Shown here: positions 1-9,841 of the stretch, piece by piece
Numbering within the stretch: position 1 is the stretch's first letter
Layout: every line of letters starts with the position of its first letter
Notes under the pieces: generated by a model
What the model was told of the DNA's origin: nothing
Database searches by the model: none
What the model saw: the letters and a program-made list of their open reading frames with translations, nothing else
Program-made: the position numbers and the translations under genes
Source: Paenibacillus sp. CF384
Lineage (GTDB): Bacteria > Bacillota > Bacilli > Paenibacillales > Paenibacillaceae
Length of the DNA: 64,000 nt
Direction: 5' to 3'
NCBI RefSeq assembly: GCF_900106745.1
Contig: NZ_FNNV01000013.1
Span: forward strand, 124,001-188,000

Positions 1-600
1 TTCAAAGTGAAACTTCACGAAATCAAACGTAAGAGCCTTCCGGCGCTTGACGATGAGTTCGCGAAAGACGTAAGCGAGTTCGATACGCTTGAAGAGTACA
101 AGCAAGATCTGGCTGCGAAGCTTGCTGACAGAAAAGCTAAAGAAAACGAAGCAGCTCGTGAAACAGCTGTCGTTGAGAAAGCTGCTGACGCGGCAGTAAT
201 CGAAATTCCTGATTCCATGATCGATTCCGAAACTTCGTTCATGCTTCGCGATTTCGAGAACCGTCTTAAATCGCAAGGCATGAACTTGGATCTGTACTAC
301 CAGTTCTCCGGCCAAGACGAAGCAGCTCTTCGCACTCAAATGCACGCTGACGCGATCAAACGCGTTCGCAACAACCTTGTTCTTGAGCAAATCGCGAAGA
401 ACGAAGGCATCACTGCAGGTGAAGAAGATCTGAACGAAGAGCTTGAGAAACTTTCGAAGCAATACAGCCGTACGGTTGAAGAGCTTCGTTCGATCTTCAC
501 AGCTAACGGCAACTTGGAAAACATCCAAGAAGATCTTGTTCTGCGTAAAACAATCAAGTTCTTGCTTGACAACAGCACAACAGCTCCAGTAGTTGCATAA
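1..600 (+). CDS. tig: Trigger factor, C-terminal part (5' truncated by window)
   Basis: Ribosome-bound chaperone and peptidyl-prolyl isomerase that receives nascent chains. The reading frame is open from base 1, so only about 200 C-terminal residues of a protein usually near 430 are present. The first visible residues, with the stretch LPALDDEFAKDVSEFDTLEE, match the linker into the helical C-terminal chaperone domain; the ribosome-binding and PPIase domains lie outside the window. The GTG at base 7 is an internal codon, not a start. It precedes clpP and clpX, as in other Bacillales, and is separated from clpP by a strong terminator. Identification is secure. Confidence 0.96.
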   Translation, partial: FKVKLHEIKRKSLPALDDEFAKDVSEFDTLEEYKQDLAAKLADRKAKENEAARETAVVEKAADAAVIEIPDSMIDSETSFMLRDFENRLKSQGMNLDLYYQFSGQDEAALRTQMHADAIKRVRNNLVLEQIAKNEGITAGEEDLNEELEKLSKQYSRTVEELRSIFTANGNLENIQEDLVLRKTIKFLLDNSTTAPVVA

Positions 601-611
601 GAAATGAAACG

Positions 612-641
612 ATAAGGCACGTATTTACGTGCCTTATTTTA
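612..641 (+). terminator. Rho-independent terminator after tig
   Basis: Perfect 12-bp inverted repeat ATAAGGCACGTA / TACGTGCCTTAT with a TT loop, followed by TTTTA. It ends the trigger factor transcript 11 bases after the stop codon. Confidence 0.92.
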
Positions 642-705
642 TCCTCATCGCGGCTTCAGGGCATGCGGCAGGAACCGAAACATACATATGTATTTACCCG
701 TACCG

Positions 706-737
706 TATAATGTAATAGTCAGAAAAATGACATTACA
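706..737 (+). promoter_or_regulatory. Candidate clpP promoter -10 with overlapping dyad
   Basis: TATAAT at 706-711 is a perfect -10 box; the -35 position (683-688, TACATA) is weak, so an activator or another start is possible. A dyad starts on the last T of the box: TGTAAT(a)GTCA at 711-721, a GAAAAA spacer, then TGACATTACA at 728-737, complementary apart from one bulged A. It covers the expected transcription start, a typical repressor position. It does not resemble the CtsR heptad repeats known upstream of clp genes. Confidence 0.5.
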
Positions 738-767
738 ACTTGAACATGTTAAAATAAGAACGGATTA

Positions 768-813
768 GAAGAAACAGCTTCCGGCATAAACCGCCGGCTA
801 GGTGGTTTTCTTC
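768..813 (+). other. Hairpin in the clpP 5' untranslated region
   Basis: GAAGAAAC (768-775) can pair with GTTTTCTTC (805-813) with one bulge, enclosing CCGGC/GCCGG (781-785 with 793-797). The stem ends 31 bases before the clpP start and is followed by AAAAAG rather than T, so it is not a normal terminator. It may stabilise or regulate the leader. Confidence 0.45.
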
Positions 814-844
814 AAAAAGTCGATTACGAAAGAAGGTTGATCGC

Positions 845-1426
845 ATGAATCTGGTGCCTATGGTCGTTGAGCAAACGAATCGGGGAGAACGTTCTTACGA
901 CATCTACTCCCGCTTATTGAAGGATCGGATTATTTTTCTGGGAAGTGCGATCGACGACGATGTTGCCAATGCCGTCATAGCGCAGCTGCTTTTCCTTGCG
1001 GCCGATGACCCGGAGAAGGACATTCATCTGTACATCAACTCGCCTGGCGGTTCAGTTACCGCTGGTATGGGTATTTATGATACGATGCAGTTTATCAAGC
1101 CGGACGTATCTACGATCTGCGTAGGCTTGGCTGCCAGCATGGGTTCGCTTCTGCTTACCGCGGGAGCCAAAGGCAAGCGTTTCTCGTTGCCAAACAGTGA
1201 AGTCATGATTCACCAGCCTCTTGGAGGCGTGCGTGGTCAAGCTTCGGATATTAAGATTCATGCGGATTGGATTCTGAAGACCAAACAGAAGCTTAACCAA
1301 ATTTTAGTGGATCGTACAGGTCAGCCTTATGACAGAATCGACCGCGATACGGATCGTGACTATTTCATGAGTGCTGAAGAGGCGTTGAACTACGGTCTGA
1401 TCGATAAGGTCGTAACGTCGCTGTAG
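845..1426 (+). CDS. clpP: ATP-dependent Clp protease proteolytic subunit
   Basis: Serine peptidase that forms the double-heptamer barrel and degrades proteins unfolded by ClpX or ClpC in the cytoplasm. It has 193 residues, the usual length. The catalytic triad is visible: Ser98 in GLAASMGS, His123 in MIHQPLGG and Asp172 in TDRD. The glycine-rich INSPGGS loop near residue 65 belongs to the oxyanion region. The start follows AGAAGG at 831-836 with good spacing. clpX begins 33 bases downstream, so the two are probably cotranscribed from the promoter near 706. Confidence 0.97.
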   Translation: MNLVPMVVEQTNRGERSYDIYSRLLKDRIIFLGSAIDDDVANAVIAQLLFLAADDPEKDIHLYINSPGGSVTAGMGIYDTMQFIKPDVSTICVGLAASMGSLLLTAGAKGKRFSLPNSEVMIHQPLGGVRGQASDIKIHADWILKTKQKLNQILVDRTGQPYDRIDRDTDRDYFMSAEEALNYGLIDKVVTSL

Positions 1427-1459
1427 GTTGCGCGAATCAACAAGAAGGGGTGAAAACTC

Positions 1460-2716
1460 ATGTTCAAATTTAACGACGAAAAGGGCCAGTTGAAATGTTC
1501 GTTCTGCGGCAAATCGCAAGATCAAGTTCGCAAGCTCGTAGCCGGACCTGGCGTCTATATATGTGATGAATGTATCGAACTATGTACGGAGATCGTTGAA
1601 GAAGAGCTCGGTCATGAAGAAGAGCTGGATCTGAAAGATATTCCGAAACCGCGCGATATTCGCAACATTCTGGATCAATACGTTATTGGTCAGGAACAAG
1701 CGAAGAAGTCGCTTTCTGTAGCGGTATACAACCACTACAAACGCGTCAACTCGCAGAATAAACTTGAAGATGTAGAACTGCAGAAGAGTAACATTCTGCT
1801 TGTAGGTCCTACAGGCTCAGGTAAAACACTGCTTGCTCAAACGATGGCCAAGATCTTGAACGTTCCGTTTGCAATCGCGGATGCGACTTCCCTTACGGAA
1901 GCCGGCTATGTCGGTGAAGACGTTGAGAATATTTTGCTCAAACTGATTCAAGCAGCAGATTACGATGTAGAGAAAGCCGAACGCGGCATCATCTATATCG
2001 ATGAGATTGATAAAGTAGCGCGCAAATCCGAGAATCCGTCGATTACACGCGACGTTTCCGGTGAAGGCGTACAGCAAGCGCTCCTCAAGATTCTTGAAGG
2101 CACCGTTGCTTCCGTACCACCGCAAGGCGGTCGTAAGCATCCGCACCAAGAATTTATTCAAATCGATACCACAAACATCTTGTTCATTTGCGGCGGTGCA
2201 TTTGACGGTCTAGAATCGTTGATTAAACGCCGGATTGGCAAGAAGGTTATCGGATTTAACGCTGCCGGAGACGGTCAGAAGGATCTGAAACCGGGTGAAT
2301 ATTTGTCGATGGTACTTCCGGAAGACTTGCTCAAATTCGGTCTGATCCCGGAGTTTGTCGGCCGTCTGCCTGTCATCTCGACACTGGAGCCGCTTGACGA
2401 AGGCGCGCTTGTCCGTATCCTCTCCGAGCCGAAGAATGCTCTTGTGAAGCAGTATCAGAAGCTGCTTGAGATGGACAATGTGAAGCTTGAGTTCGAAGCT
2501 GCGGCACTTGATGCCATCGCGAAAGAAGCGATTAAGCGTAATACAGGTGCACGTGGATTAAGGGCGATTATTGAAGGGCTGATGCTCGACGTGATGTACG
2601 AAGTACCTTCGCGTGACGATGTTACCAGCTGCCTAATTACAGAGAAGGTCGTTCAAGACCGGATCATGCCTGAGCTTGTTTCCAAGAAGGGCAAGAAGAA
2701 GGAAGAAAGCGCCTGA
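1460..2716 (+). CDS. clpX: ATP-dependent Clp protease ATP-binding subunit ClpX
   Basis: AAA+ unfoldase that selects substrates and threads them into ClpP. The N-terminal zinc-binding domain has Cys13, Cys16, Cys35 and Cys38. The AAA+ module shows Walker A GPTGSGKT at 116-123, the substrate-gripping pore loop GYVG at 149-152 and Walker B IIYIDEID at 177-184. Length 418 residues is normal. AGAAGGGG precedes the ATG. It forms a clpP-clpX pair. A 12-bp hairpin without a T-tract follows, so readthrough into ispG is possible. Confidence 0.97.
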   Translation: MFKFNDEKGQLKCSFCGKSQDQVRKLVAGPGVYICDECIELCTEIVEEELGHEEELDLKDIPKPRDIRNILDQYVIGQEQAKKSLSVAVYNHYKRVNSQNKLEDVELQKSNILLVGPTGSGKTLLAQTMAKILNVPFAIADATSLTEAGYVGEDVENILLKLIQAADYDVEKAERGIIYIDEIDKVARKSENPSITRDVSGEGVQQALLKILEGTVASVPPQGGRKHPHQEFIQIDTTNILFICGGAFDGLESLIKRRIGKKVIGFNAAGDGQKDLKPGEYLSMVLPEDLLKFGLIPEFVGRLPVISTLEPLDEGALVRILSEPKNALVKQYQKLLEMDNVKLEFEAAALDAIAKEAIKRNTGARGLRAIIEGLMLDVMYEVPSRDDVTSCLITEKVVQDRIMPELVSKKGKKKEESA

Positions 2717-2742
2717 TCCAATAAATAACACCTCAAATGCTT

Positions 2743-2780
2743 CCACCCCAGCGGCGCGGCAACCCGATCCGCTGGGGTGG
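2743..2780 (+). other. Perfect 12-bp hairpin between clpX and ispG
   Basis: CCACCCCAGCGG (2743-2754) and CCGCTGGGGTGG (2769-2780) are perfect complements around a 14-base loop. No T-run follows, so it is a poor intrinsic terminator. It may mark an mRNA processing point or a partial terminator between clpX and ispG. Confidence 0.6.
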
Positions 2781-2809
2781 ACTTTGACGTTCATGGGAGA
2801 GGTTACCTG

Positions 2810-3931
2810 ATGTATTTGCGCAAAGATACAGTGCCGGTCAAAGTGGGTCCGTTGACAATTGGCGGCAGTGATGAAGTCATTATTCAAAGTATGTGCACAA
2901 CCAAAACAGCGGATGTGGAAGCAACCGTTGCCGAAATTCTGCGTCTTGAAGAAGCTGGCTGTCAGGTTGTCCGGGTTACCGTCAACAACAAGGAAGCTGC
3001 CGAAGCAATCAAAGAAATCAAGAAACGAATTCATATTCCGCTTGTTGCAGATATTCACTTCGATTACCGTCTTGCACTTGCGGCGATTGAGAACGGTGTA
3101 GATAAAGTTCGGATCAATCCGGGCAATATCGGACGCCGGGAGAAAGTGGAAGCCGTCGTAAAAGCATGCAAAGAGAAGAAGATTCCCATTCGAATCGGTG
3201 TCAACGCCGGCTCGCTGGAGAACCACTTGCTTGAGAAATACGGTTACCCAACTCCTGAAGCTATGGTGGAGAGCGCCCTTTTTCATATCGGAATTCTTGA
3301 AGAATTGGATTTCCACGACATTATCGTATCGCTTAAAGCTTCTGACGTGCCGATGGCGATTGAAGCCTACCGTATGGCTGCTGAAGTGATTCGTTATCCA
3401 CTGCATCTTGGTATTACGGAAGCCGGAACGCTTCATACAGGAACGATTAAGAGTTCGGCAGGTATTGGTGCTCTGCTCGCTATGGGCATTGGTAATACCG
3501 TTCGAATCAGCCTTAGCGCGGACCCGGTAGAAGAAGTGAAAGTAGCGCGTGAATTGCTGAAGACCTTCGGTCTGATTACGAATGCTGCGACACTGGTTTC
3601 TTGCCCGACATGCGGAAGACTGGATATCGACCTGTTCTCGATCGCCAATGAGGTGGAGGACTACATCAGCAAAATCAAGGTGCCGATCAAGGTTTCCGTT
3701 CTTGGCTGCGCAGTTAACGGTCCGGGCGAAGCGCGTGAGGCGGACATCGGGATTGCAGGCGCACGAGGCGAAGGCATGCTCTTCCGTTACGGAGAGATGA
3801 TTCGTAAAGTGCCTGAGGCCGATCTGCTCTCGGAGCTGAAGAAGGAAATTGACGAGATTGTGCGCGTGTTTGAAGCGACAGGCGAAATTCCGGGGCGTAA
3901 GCATCAGCCCGGACCCCATGTAACCACATAG
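2810..3931 (+). CDS. ispG: 4-hydroxy-3-methylbut-2-en-1-yl diphosphate synthase (IspG/GcpE)
   Basis: Penultimate enzyme of the non-mevalonate (MEP) isoprenoid pathway: it converts 2-C-methyl-erythritol 2,4-cyclodiphosphate to HMBPP using a [4Fe-4S] cluster. The N-terminal TIM-barrel half begins [12 protein letters not shown]. The cluster ligands are Cys265 and Cys268 in SCPTCGR and Cys300 in [11 protein letters not shown] place the start at ATG 2810, preceded by GGGAGAGG (2795-2802); an upstream in-frame GTG at 2777 lies inside a hairpin and is unlikely. The protein has 373 residues. A strong terminator follows. Confidence 0.95.
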   Translation: MYLRKDTVPVKVGPLTIGGSDEVIIQSMCTTKTADVEATVAEILRLEEAGCQVVRVTVNNKEAAEAIKEIKKRIHIPLVADIHFDYRLALAAIENGVDKVRINPGNIGRREKVEAVVKACKEKKIPIRIGVNAGSLENHLLEKYGYPTPEAMVESALFHIGILEELDFHDIIVSLKASDVPMAIEAYRMAAEVIRYPLHLGITEAGTLHTGTIKSSAGIGALLAMGIGNTVRISLSADPVEEVKVARELLKTFGLITNAATLVSCPTCGRLDIDLFSIANEVEDYISKIKVPIKVSVLGCAVNGPGEAREADIGIAGARGEGMLFRYGEMIRKVPEADLLSELKKEIDEIVRVFEATGEIPGRKHQPGPHVTT

Positions 3932-3971
3932 GAAAGCCATTCAAACTTTACGTATTCATAGCGATTATTCC

Positions 3972-4026
3972 ATCCGGCCGGGGGCAATACTGAACAGTAT
4001 GAGCCCCGTAAAGCCGGATTTTTTTG
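3972..4026 (+). terminator. Rho-independent terminator after ispG
   Basis: ATCCGGC / GCCGGAT outer stem with GGGGC / GCCCC inside, followed by TTTTTT. It separates ispG from lonB. Confidence 0.9.
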
Positions 4027-4032
4027 TTTGAA

Positions 4033-4060
4033 GAAAAACGGCGTAAGCCGTTTCTTTTCT
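4033..4060 (+). terminator. Second terminator-like hairpin before lonB
   Basis: AAACGGC-gtaa-GCCGTTT followed by CTTTTCTTTT. It lies directly after the ispG terminator and could act in tandem with it, isolating lonB from upstream transcription. Confidence 0.6.
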
Positions 4061-4124
4061 TTTCAGATTGAGAAGGAACGAAACCGCACGCGCCGCTAGT
4101 CTTCTTAAGAGAGGAGTAATTGCT

Positions 4125-5831
4125 ATGAGTTTAAGTTTGATCTTGATGTTGATCCAGGTTTTTTTCGCTATTGTGATCGGTCTGTACTTCTGGAATTTGC
4201 TGCGCAATCAGAAAACGAATCGAACGGCTGTCGACCGGGAGTCCCGTAAAGAAATGGATAAATTGCGCAAGCTGCGCTCCGTTTCGCTAACGAAGCCGCT
4301 GTCCGAGAAAACACGTCCGCAAACGATTAATGATATTGTGGGGCAACGGGACGGTCTGCGTGCGCTCAAAGCGGCGATGTGCAGTGCGAATCCGCAGCAT
4401 GTCATTATTTACGGACCTCCGGGCGTCGGGAAAACCGCTGCAGCGCGGGTCGTGTTGGAGGAAGCGAAGAAGAATCCGACCTCGCCGTTCTTGCAGGATG
4501 CGAAATTTACGGAGATTGATGCGACAACGGCTCGATTCGATGAGCGCGGGATTGCGGATCCGCTTATTGGATCTGTGCATGATCCCATTTATCAAGGGGC
4601 AGGGGCGATGGGGGTCGCAGGGATTCCGCAGCCGAAGCCCGGGGCTGTAACGAAAGCGCATGGCGGTATGCTGTTTATTGATGAAATTGGTGAATTGCAT
4701 CCCATTCAGATGAATAAGTTGTTAAAAGTACTGGAAGATCGCAAGGTGTATCTCGAAAGTGCCTATTACAACTCAGAGGATAACAATATCCCGATGTATA
4801 TCCATGATATCTTCCAAAACGGTTTGCCCGCTGACTTCCGGCTTGTAGGCGCTACTACGCGTTCACCGCAGGAGCTGCCTCCGGCGCTTCGCTCCCGCTG
4901 TATGGAGATTTATTTCCGCCCGCTGCTTCCGGATGAAATATCGCAAATTGCAGTGAATGCGCTCAAGAAGATCGGCTTGCCGCCTTCTCAGGAAGCCATC
5001 GATGTTGTAACGCGTTATGCAACGAATGGCCGCGAAGCCGTAAACGTGATCCAACTAGCCGCTGGACTTGCGCTTTCGGAGAAACGCGATACGATTTCGG
5101 CCGCTGATATTGAATGGGTCGTCAATAGCAGTCAAATTCCACCGCGTCCTGACCGCAAAGTGCCGTCAGCGCCACAAGTCGGCTTCGTGAACGGACTGGC
5201 CGTATACGGACCGAATATGGGAACGCTGCTTGAAATCGAGGTTAGCGCAATTGGAGCAAGAGCCGGCAAAGGTGTGTATACCATCACTGGTGTTGTAGAC
5301 GAGGAAGAACTGGGCGGCGGCAGCAGCAGAACGCTCAGACGCAAAAGCATGGCCAAAGGCTCCATCGAGAACGTGCTTACTGTACTTAGAAGAATGGGCA
5401 TGAAGCCGGAAAATTACGATCTACACATTAATTTCCCCGGTGGGACGCCGATTGACGGGCCGTCTGCGGGTGTTGCAATGGCAACGGCAATTGCATCTGC
5501 CATAAAAGGGGAGCCGATCAGCAATAAACTTGCTATGACCGGTGAGGTGGGCATTCATGGTAATGTGAAGCCTGTCGGCGGCGTGCTTGCCAAAGTAGAG
5601 GCGGCTTTCCAAGCCGGGGCAGATACCGTTTTGATCCCGAGAGAGAACTGGCAGGCGATCTTCGCTGATTTGCAAGGCGTGCAGGTTATTCCCGTCGAGC
5701 ATGTGGATGAGGTATTCCGTCACGTGTTTGGTGCAGAAGATACCCAAATGCAGTCTGCTTCTCAGGCACCTGCAGCCGACGTATTTATCGCAACCGGACT
5801 GCCCTATTTGCAGGCGGATTCCGTTGAGTGA
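4125..5831 (+). CDS. lonB: ATP-dependent protease LonB
   Basis: Membrane-anchored AAA+ serine protease of the LonB type; in B. subtilis it acts mainly in the forespore. Of 568 residues, 3-24 form a hydrophobic membrane segment. Walker A GPPGVGKT is at 97-104 and Walker B is in MLFIDEIGEL. The Lon protease domain is C-terminal, with catalytic Ser447 in DGPSAGVA and Lys490 in VGGVLAK. It lacks the N-terminal substrate domain of LonA. I chose ATG 4125 because GAGGAG (4111-4116) precedes it and the protein then starts at the membrane segment. It lies directly upstream of lon, as in B. subtilis. Confidence 0.92.
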   Translation: MSLSLILMLIQVFFAIVIGLYFWNLLRNQKTNRTAVDRESRKEMDKLRKLRSVSLTKPLSEKTRPQTINDIVGQRDGLRALKAAMCSANPQHVIIYGPPGVGKTAAARVVLEEAKKNPTSPFLQDAKFTEIDATTARFDERGIADPLIGSVHDPIYQGAGAMGVAGIPQPKPGAVTKAHGGMLFIDEIGELHPIQMNKLLKVLEDRKVYLESAYYNSEDNNIPMYIHDIFQNGLPADFRLVGATTRSPQELPPALRSRCMEIYFRPLLPDEISQIAVNALKKIGLPPSQEAIDVVTRYATNGREAVNVIQLAAGLALSEKRDTISAADIEWVVNSSQIPPRPDRKVPSAPQVGFVNGLAVYGPNMGTLLEIEVSAIGARAGKGVYTITGVVDEEELGGGSSRTLRRKSMAKGSIENVLTVLRRMGMKPENYDLHINFPGGTPIDGPSAGVAMATAIASAIKGEPISNKLAMTGEVGIHGNVKPVGGVLAKVEAAFQAGADTVLIPRENWQAIFADLQGVQVIPVEHVDEVFRHVFGAEDTQMQSASQAPAADVFIATGLPYLQADSVE

Positions 5832-5862
5832 TAAAATGGATGAAAGCCCTAAGACTTAAGGC
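5808..5862 (+). promoter_or_regulatory. Candidate lon promoter with palindrome at the start site
   Basis: TTGCAG (5808-5813), an 18-base spacer and TAAAAT (5832-5837) form a plausible sigma-A promoter overlapping the lonB stop region. Where the transcript should begin there is a palindrome, GCCCTAAG (5846-5853), A, CTTAAGGC (5855-5862), with one mismatch. Its position suggests an operator. No known regulator motif is recognised. Confidence 0.4.
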
Positions 5863-5918
5863 CGAGGGAATCGGTTACGAAAGATCTGTGAGGAAGCTTC
5901 AAAGACGGAGGTGCTGGA

Positions 5919-8273
5919 ATGGGACCTGCTAAATGGAAAGGTCGTCGTATGCCCCTGCTGCCGCTTCGGGGGCTGCTTGTATACCCCAGCATGGTGCTGC
6001 ATCTGGATGTAGGCAGGGAGAAATCAGTGCGAGCGCTGGATCGCGCAATGCTGGACGACCATATGATTTTGCTATGTTCGCAATCGGAAGTGAATATTGA
6101 AGAGCCGTCGCAGGAAGATATCTACCGTGTCGGCACGGCTGCAAGAGTCAGACAGATGCTCAAGCTGCCAAACGGTACCATTCGCGTACTGGTGGAAGGC
6201 GTTGTCCGTGCCGAAATCGTAGATTATTTGCCGAATGACGACTACTACGAGGTCACGATTAAAGAGCTGCCGGAGGCGGAATCGACAGATCCGGAGATTG
6301 ATGCGCTTATGCGGACGGTACTCAACCAGTTCGAGCATTACATCAATTTGTCGAAGAAAGTGACGCCGGAGACGCTGGCGGCAGTCTCGGATATTGATGA
6401 GCCGGGCAGACTTGCCGACGTGATCTCCAGCCATCTGTCGCTCAAGATCAAGGATAAGCAGGATATTCTTGAAACGATTGATGTGCGGGAGCGGCTCGAG
6501 CGCCTGCTCGATATTCTTAATAACGAGCGCGAAGTGCTGGAGCTGGAACGCAAGATCAGTCAGCGTGTGAAGAAACAGATGGAGAAAACACAGAAGGAAT
6601 ATTATTTGCGCGAGCAAATGAAAGCCATCCAGAAGGAGCTCGGCGAGAAAGAAGGCCGTGCAGGCGAAGTGGAAGAGCTTCGTGCTCAGATGGCGGACTC
6701 CGGTATTCCGGAAAAAGTGAAAGAGAAGGTCGAGAAGGAAATCGACCGTCTGGAGAAGATGCCATCGACTTCTGCCGAAGGCGGTGTCATCCGCAATTAT
6801 ATTGATTGGCTCCTTTCCTTACCTTGGAACAAGCTGACGGAAGATGATCTGAACGTGGCGAAAGCGGAAGGGATCCTCAACGAGGATCATTACGGACTCG
6901 AGAAGCCGAAGGAGCGTGTGCTGGAATACTTAGCGGTACAGCAGCTCGTGAAGAAGCTGAAAGGCCCGATTCTCTGCTTGGTCGGCCCTCCTGGTGTCGG
7001 TAAAACCTCCATGGCTCGGTCCATCGCGAAGTCGCTTGGCAGACAATTCGTACGTATTTCGCTTGGCGGCGTACGCGACGAAGCTGAAATTCGCGGTCAT
7101 CGCCGTACATACGTCGGCGCGATGCCGGGCCGTATCATTCAAGGCATGAAGACGGCGGGATCGCTCAATCCGGTATTCTTGCTGGATGAAATCGATAAGA
7201 TGGCCATGGATTTCCGCGGAGATCCGGCTTCGGCACTGCTTGAAGTACTTGATCCCGAACAGAACAATACGTTCAGCGATCATTTTATCGAAGTGCCGTT
7301 CGATCTCTCCAATGTCATGTTCGTGACGACGGCCAATGCGATTCACAACATTCCAAGGCCATTGCTGGATCGGATGGAAGTGCTGTACATTCCCGGATAC
7401 ACGGAGCTTGAGAAGCTGCAAATTGCCAATCGTTATCTGCTTCCGAAGCAGAAACGGGAGCATGGCTTACTTGAAGAGCAAGTGGATCTTGGAGAAGACG
7501 GCTTACTTCAAATCATTCGCGAGTACACAAGAGAATCCGGTGTGCGTAATCTGGAGCAGCAAATTGCGGCCATGTGCCGAAAAGCTGCGAAAGCCATCGT
7601 GACCGATGAGAATGTAACCCCGATTGTAGTCGACTCTGCGAGGATTAAGGAGTGGCTAGGACCGTCCAAGTTCCGGTACGGTATGGCCGAGGTCGAGAAT
7701 CAGATCGGCGCCGTTACAGGCCTTGCTTGGACCGAGGTCGGCGGCGATACGCTCGTTATAGAGGTAACGGTGCTGCCGGGCAGCGGGAAGCTCACACTGA
7801 CTGGTAAGCTCGGCGATGTCATGAAGGAATCTGCGCAGGCAGCCTTCAGCTATACACGTTCCCGTGCGAATGAGTTCGGTATTGACCCGCAGTTCCATGA
7901 GAAGAATGATATCCATATCCATATTCCTGAAGGTGCGATTCCGAAGGACGGACCGTCTGCAGGGATTACGATGGCGACGGCACTTATCTCTGCGTTAACC
8001 AATCGTCAGGTTGATAAAGAAGTAGCGATGACCGGAGAGATAACGCTTCGCGGCCGTGTGCTGCCGATCGGCGGTCTCAAGGAGAAATCGCTAGCAGCGC
8101 ACCGGGCGGGCATCAAGAAGGTGCTGATTCCCAAAGACAATGAGCGTGACTTGCGTGACATACCAGACAGCGTCAGAGCCGATTTGGAGTTCGTTCCGGT
8201 CAGTTCGATGGATGAGGTTATCAAACACGCGCTCGTAAAGGTGGAGGCAGCAGCACCGGTACAGACGCATTAA
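5919..8273 (+). CDS. lon: ATP-dependent protease La (LonA)
   Basis: Cytoplasmic AAA+ serine protease for misfolded and short-lived regulatory proteins. Of 784 residues, about 10-200 form the LAN substrate domain beginning MPLLPLRG, followed by a coiled-coil (200-260, rich in K/E) and an AAA+ module with Walker A GPPGVGKT at 356-363 and FLLDEIDK as Walker B. The protease domain has Ser680 in KDGPSAG and Lys723 in GGLKEK, the same 43-residue spacing as in B. subtilis LonA. GGAGGTG precedes the ATG. The engB start is 20 bases beyond the stop. Confidence 0.97.
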   Translation: MGPAKWKGRRMPLLPLRGLLVYPSMVLHLDVGREKSVRALDRAMLDDHMILLCSQSEVNIEEPSQEDIYRVGTAARVRQMLKLPNGTIRVLVEGVVRAEIVDYLPNDDYYEVTIKELPEAESTDPEIDALMRTVLNQFEHYINLSKKVTPETLAAVSDIDEPGRLADVISSHLSLKIKDKQDILETIDVRERLERLLDILNNEREVLELERKISQRVKKQMEKTQKEYYLREQMKAIQKELGEKEGRAGEVEELRAQMADSGIPEKVKEKVEKEIDRLEKMPSTSAEGGVIRNYIDWLLSLPWNKLTEDDLNVAKAEGILNEDHYGLEKPKERVLEYLAVQQLVKKLKGPILCLVGPPGVGKTSMARSIAKSLGRQFVRISLGGVRDEAEIRGHRRTYVGAMPGRIIQGMKTAGSLNPVFLLDEIDKMAMDFRGDPASALLEVLDPEQNNTFSDHFIEVPFDLSNVMFVTTANAIHNIPRPLLDRMEVLYIPGYTELEKLQIANRYLLPKQKREHGLLEEQVDLGEDGLLQIIREYTRESGVRNLEQQIAAMCRKAAKAIVTDENVTPIVVDSARIKEWLGPSKFRYGMAEVENQIGAVTGLAWTEVGGDTLVIEVTVLPGSGKLTLTGKLGDVMKESAQAAFSYTRSRANEFGIDPQFHEKNDIHIHIPEGAIPKDGPSAGITMATALISALTNRQVDKEVAMTGEITLRGRVLPIGGLKEKSLAAHRAGIKKVLIPKDNERDLRDIPDSVRADLEFVPVSSMDEVIKHALVKVEAAAPVQTH

Positions 8274-8292
8274 GAAAGCAGGTTGCTTAAAC

Positions 8293-8925
8293 GTGAAGAT
8301 TATGAATGTAGAATTTGTTATATCCGCCGTAAGGCCGGATCAATATCCAGTAGATGCCTTGCCAGAGTTCGCTCTGGCAGGGCGTTCTAATGTGGGCAAA
8401 TCATCACTCATCAACAAGATGATTATGCGCAAAGGATTAGCCAGAACGAGCTCGCAGCCGGGCAAGACGCAGCAGCTCAACTATTACCGCGTAAACAACG
8501 AAGTGTATTTGGTCGATTTCCCCGGCTACGGCTATGCCAAAGTATCGAAAGTACAGCGTGCCCAGTTCGGCACGATGATTGAAACCTTCCTAAGCGACCG
8601 CGAGCCGCTGCATATGGTTTTCCTTATTGTCGATATCCGTCATGAGCCATCCGTAGACGACTGCCTGATGTACGATTGGCTGAAGCATTATGAAATTCCG
8701 GTTTGCGTCGTGACAACGAAGGCGGATAAGATTCCGAAGAGCAAGTGGGACAAGCACGTGAAGATGGTGAAGAAGAAGCTGGGCTTCCAGACGGGAGATC
8801 ACCATGTGCTCTTCTCTTCCGAGACAGGCCTTGGCCGCGATGAGCTTTGGGCAATTATAAATCAATCAATAGCGGAAACAAGCGAAGAAGCGGAAGAAAC
8901 CGAAGAAGTTTCAATCGAAAAGTGA
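8293..8925 (+). CDS. engB: Ribosome biogenesis GTP-binding protein EngB (YsxC)
   Basis: Essential GTPase of the Era/Obg superfamily, needed for late assembly of the 50S ribosomal subunit. It has 210 residues. G1 is [10 protein letters not shown]3 is DFPGYGYA, G4 is TKADK and G5 is SSETG. The acidic C-terminal tail ([11 protein letters not shown]) is longer than usual. I keep the GTG start at 8293 because homologues begin a few residues before the conserved NVEFVISAV; an ATG at 8302 is the alternative. No strong ribosome-binding site is seen, so translation may be coupled to lon. Confidence 0.95.
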   Translation: MKIMNVEFVISAVRPDQYPVDALPEFALAGRSNVGKSSLINKMIMRKGLARTSSQPGKTQQLNYYRVNNEVYLVDFPGYGYAKVSKVQRAQFGTMIETFLSDREPLHMVFLIVDIRHEPSVDDCLMYDWLKHYEIPVCVVTTKADKIPKSKWDKHVKMVKKKLGFQTGDHHVLFSSETGLGRDELWAIINQSIAETSEEAEETEEVSIEK

Positions 8926-9090
8926 GGATAACGCATAAAAGCAACGACTCTTCGTAAAATCTCCTTGATTATTCAGAAATATGCGTGAATATCGCGAATG
9001 GGCGGCAGGAATAAACCGCTTCGATCAGGTATAATATAGGTAAGCAACTGATTTACAAACGCGTTACTTTATAGAATTGAGGAGATTTTT

Positions 9091-9681
9091 ATGGCTCAGC
9101 GGATAGCCACGGAGTATGTCAATGCTTCTCTGCAATTAACGGCTGAAGAGATGGCGGGATTTGTCCGGTTTTTTGAAGACCAGCATATTAAGCAGCAGGT
9201 GCGGGTACTGGAGAACGGCAATCACGAGATGGTTCTCGAGGACGACGCAGGACGAGAAGAAGTCCGCCTTACTTTCGAACGTAAGCAAGATTTGTATGTA
9301 TGCGCGCTTTCGTGCCGCATCGTACATCCGAGACTTACGAACGCAATGCGCAAAGCGGTATCGCTGTTCCGCGGAGATGCAGTCGTCAATCGCATTTATC
9401 CACATTATACGATGATCTATCATTATGCTGAAGGAACTGTTCGCAAAATTGTCGAAATCAAGAACAATGAGTCGAGAGTGATCTTTGAATTCAAAGATAC
9501 GATCGGTCAGCTTGAAGCGACTTTCCGCGTGAACGATATCGAGAAGGAGATTGAAATCGTGCAAGGCGCGATTAATCAATTGCTCGATTTACGCAACCAA
9601 TGCAGTGATCGCGGGCAAATATCGCTTATCGATCAACGTCTGGCACAGCATGCAAGAGCGCTGTTCTTGATGGAGGCGTAA
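9091..9681 (+). CDS. Conserved protein of unknown function (196 residues)
   Basis: I do not recognise a family with a known role. The protein is soluble, with no signal peptide or membrane segment. The first 75 residues are mixed and charged; the middle holds a basic stretch RLTNAMRKAVSLFRG and the motif YPHYTMIYHYAEG. The last 60 residues look alpha-helical (NDIEKEIEIVQGAINQLLDL). There are two cysteines near residue 75 and one near 172. GAGGAG stands 9 bases before the ATG. A TATAAT at 9030-9035 without a clear -35 may be its promoter, and a strong terminator follows, so it is probably transcribed alone. Confidence 0.75.
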   Translation: MAQRIATEYVNASLQLTAEEMAGFVRFFEDQHIKQQVRVLENGNHEMVLEDDAGREEVRLTFERKQDLYVCALSCRIVHPRLTNAMRKAVSLFRGDAVVNRIYPHYTMIYHYAEGTVRKIVEIKNNESRVIFEFKDTIGQLEATFRVNDIEKEIEIVQGAINQLLDLRNQCSDRGQISLIDQRLAQHARALFLMEA

Positions 9682-9707
9682 GCACAACCGTAGAGAATCA
9701 TTCTTCT

Positions 9708-9733
9708 AAAGCCGCTCATATGCGGCTTTTTTT
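9708..9733 (+). terminator. Rho-independent terminator
   Basis: AAAGCCGC / GCGGCTTT stem with a 6-base loop, followed by TTTT. It ends the unknown 196-residue gene. Confidence 0.9.
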
Positions 9734-9841
9734 ATTTGTGTTAAATTTGCAGAGGGCCATCACCAGCACAACAATTCGCACATACGTTGTTTACTGGAGT
9801 TTACTGCATGTTGTCAACTTAATTCTGCCCAAAAAAAACTG

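Noticed and set aside
640-845. CtsR operator upstream of clpP
   Set aside because: I searched by eye for direct GGTCAAA-type heptads on both strands and found none.
2633-3940. 435-residue open frame on the minus strand opposite ispG
   Set aside because: It is the shadow of ispG, has no ribosome-binding site, and its composition (Cys, His, Arg rich) is typical of an antisense frame.
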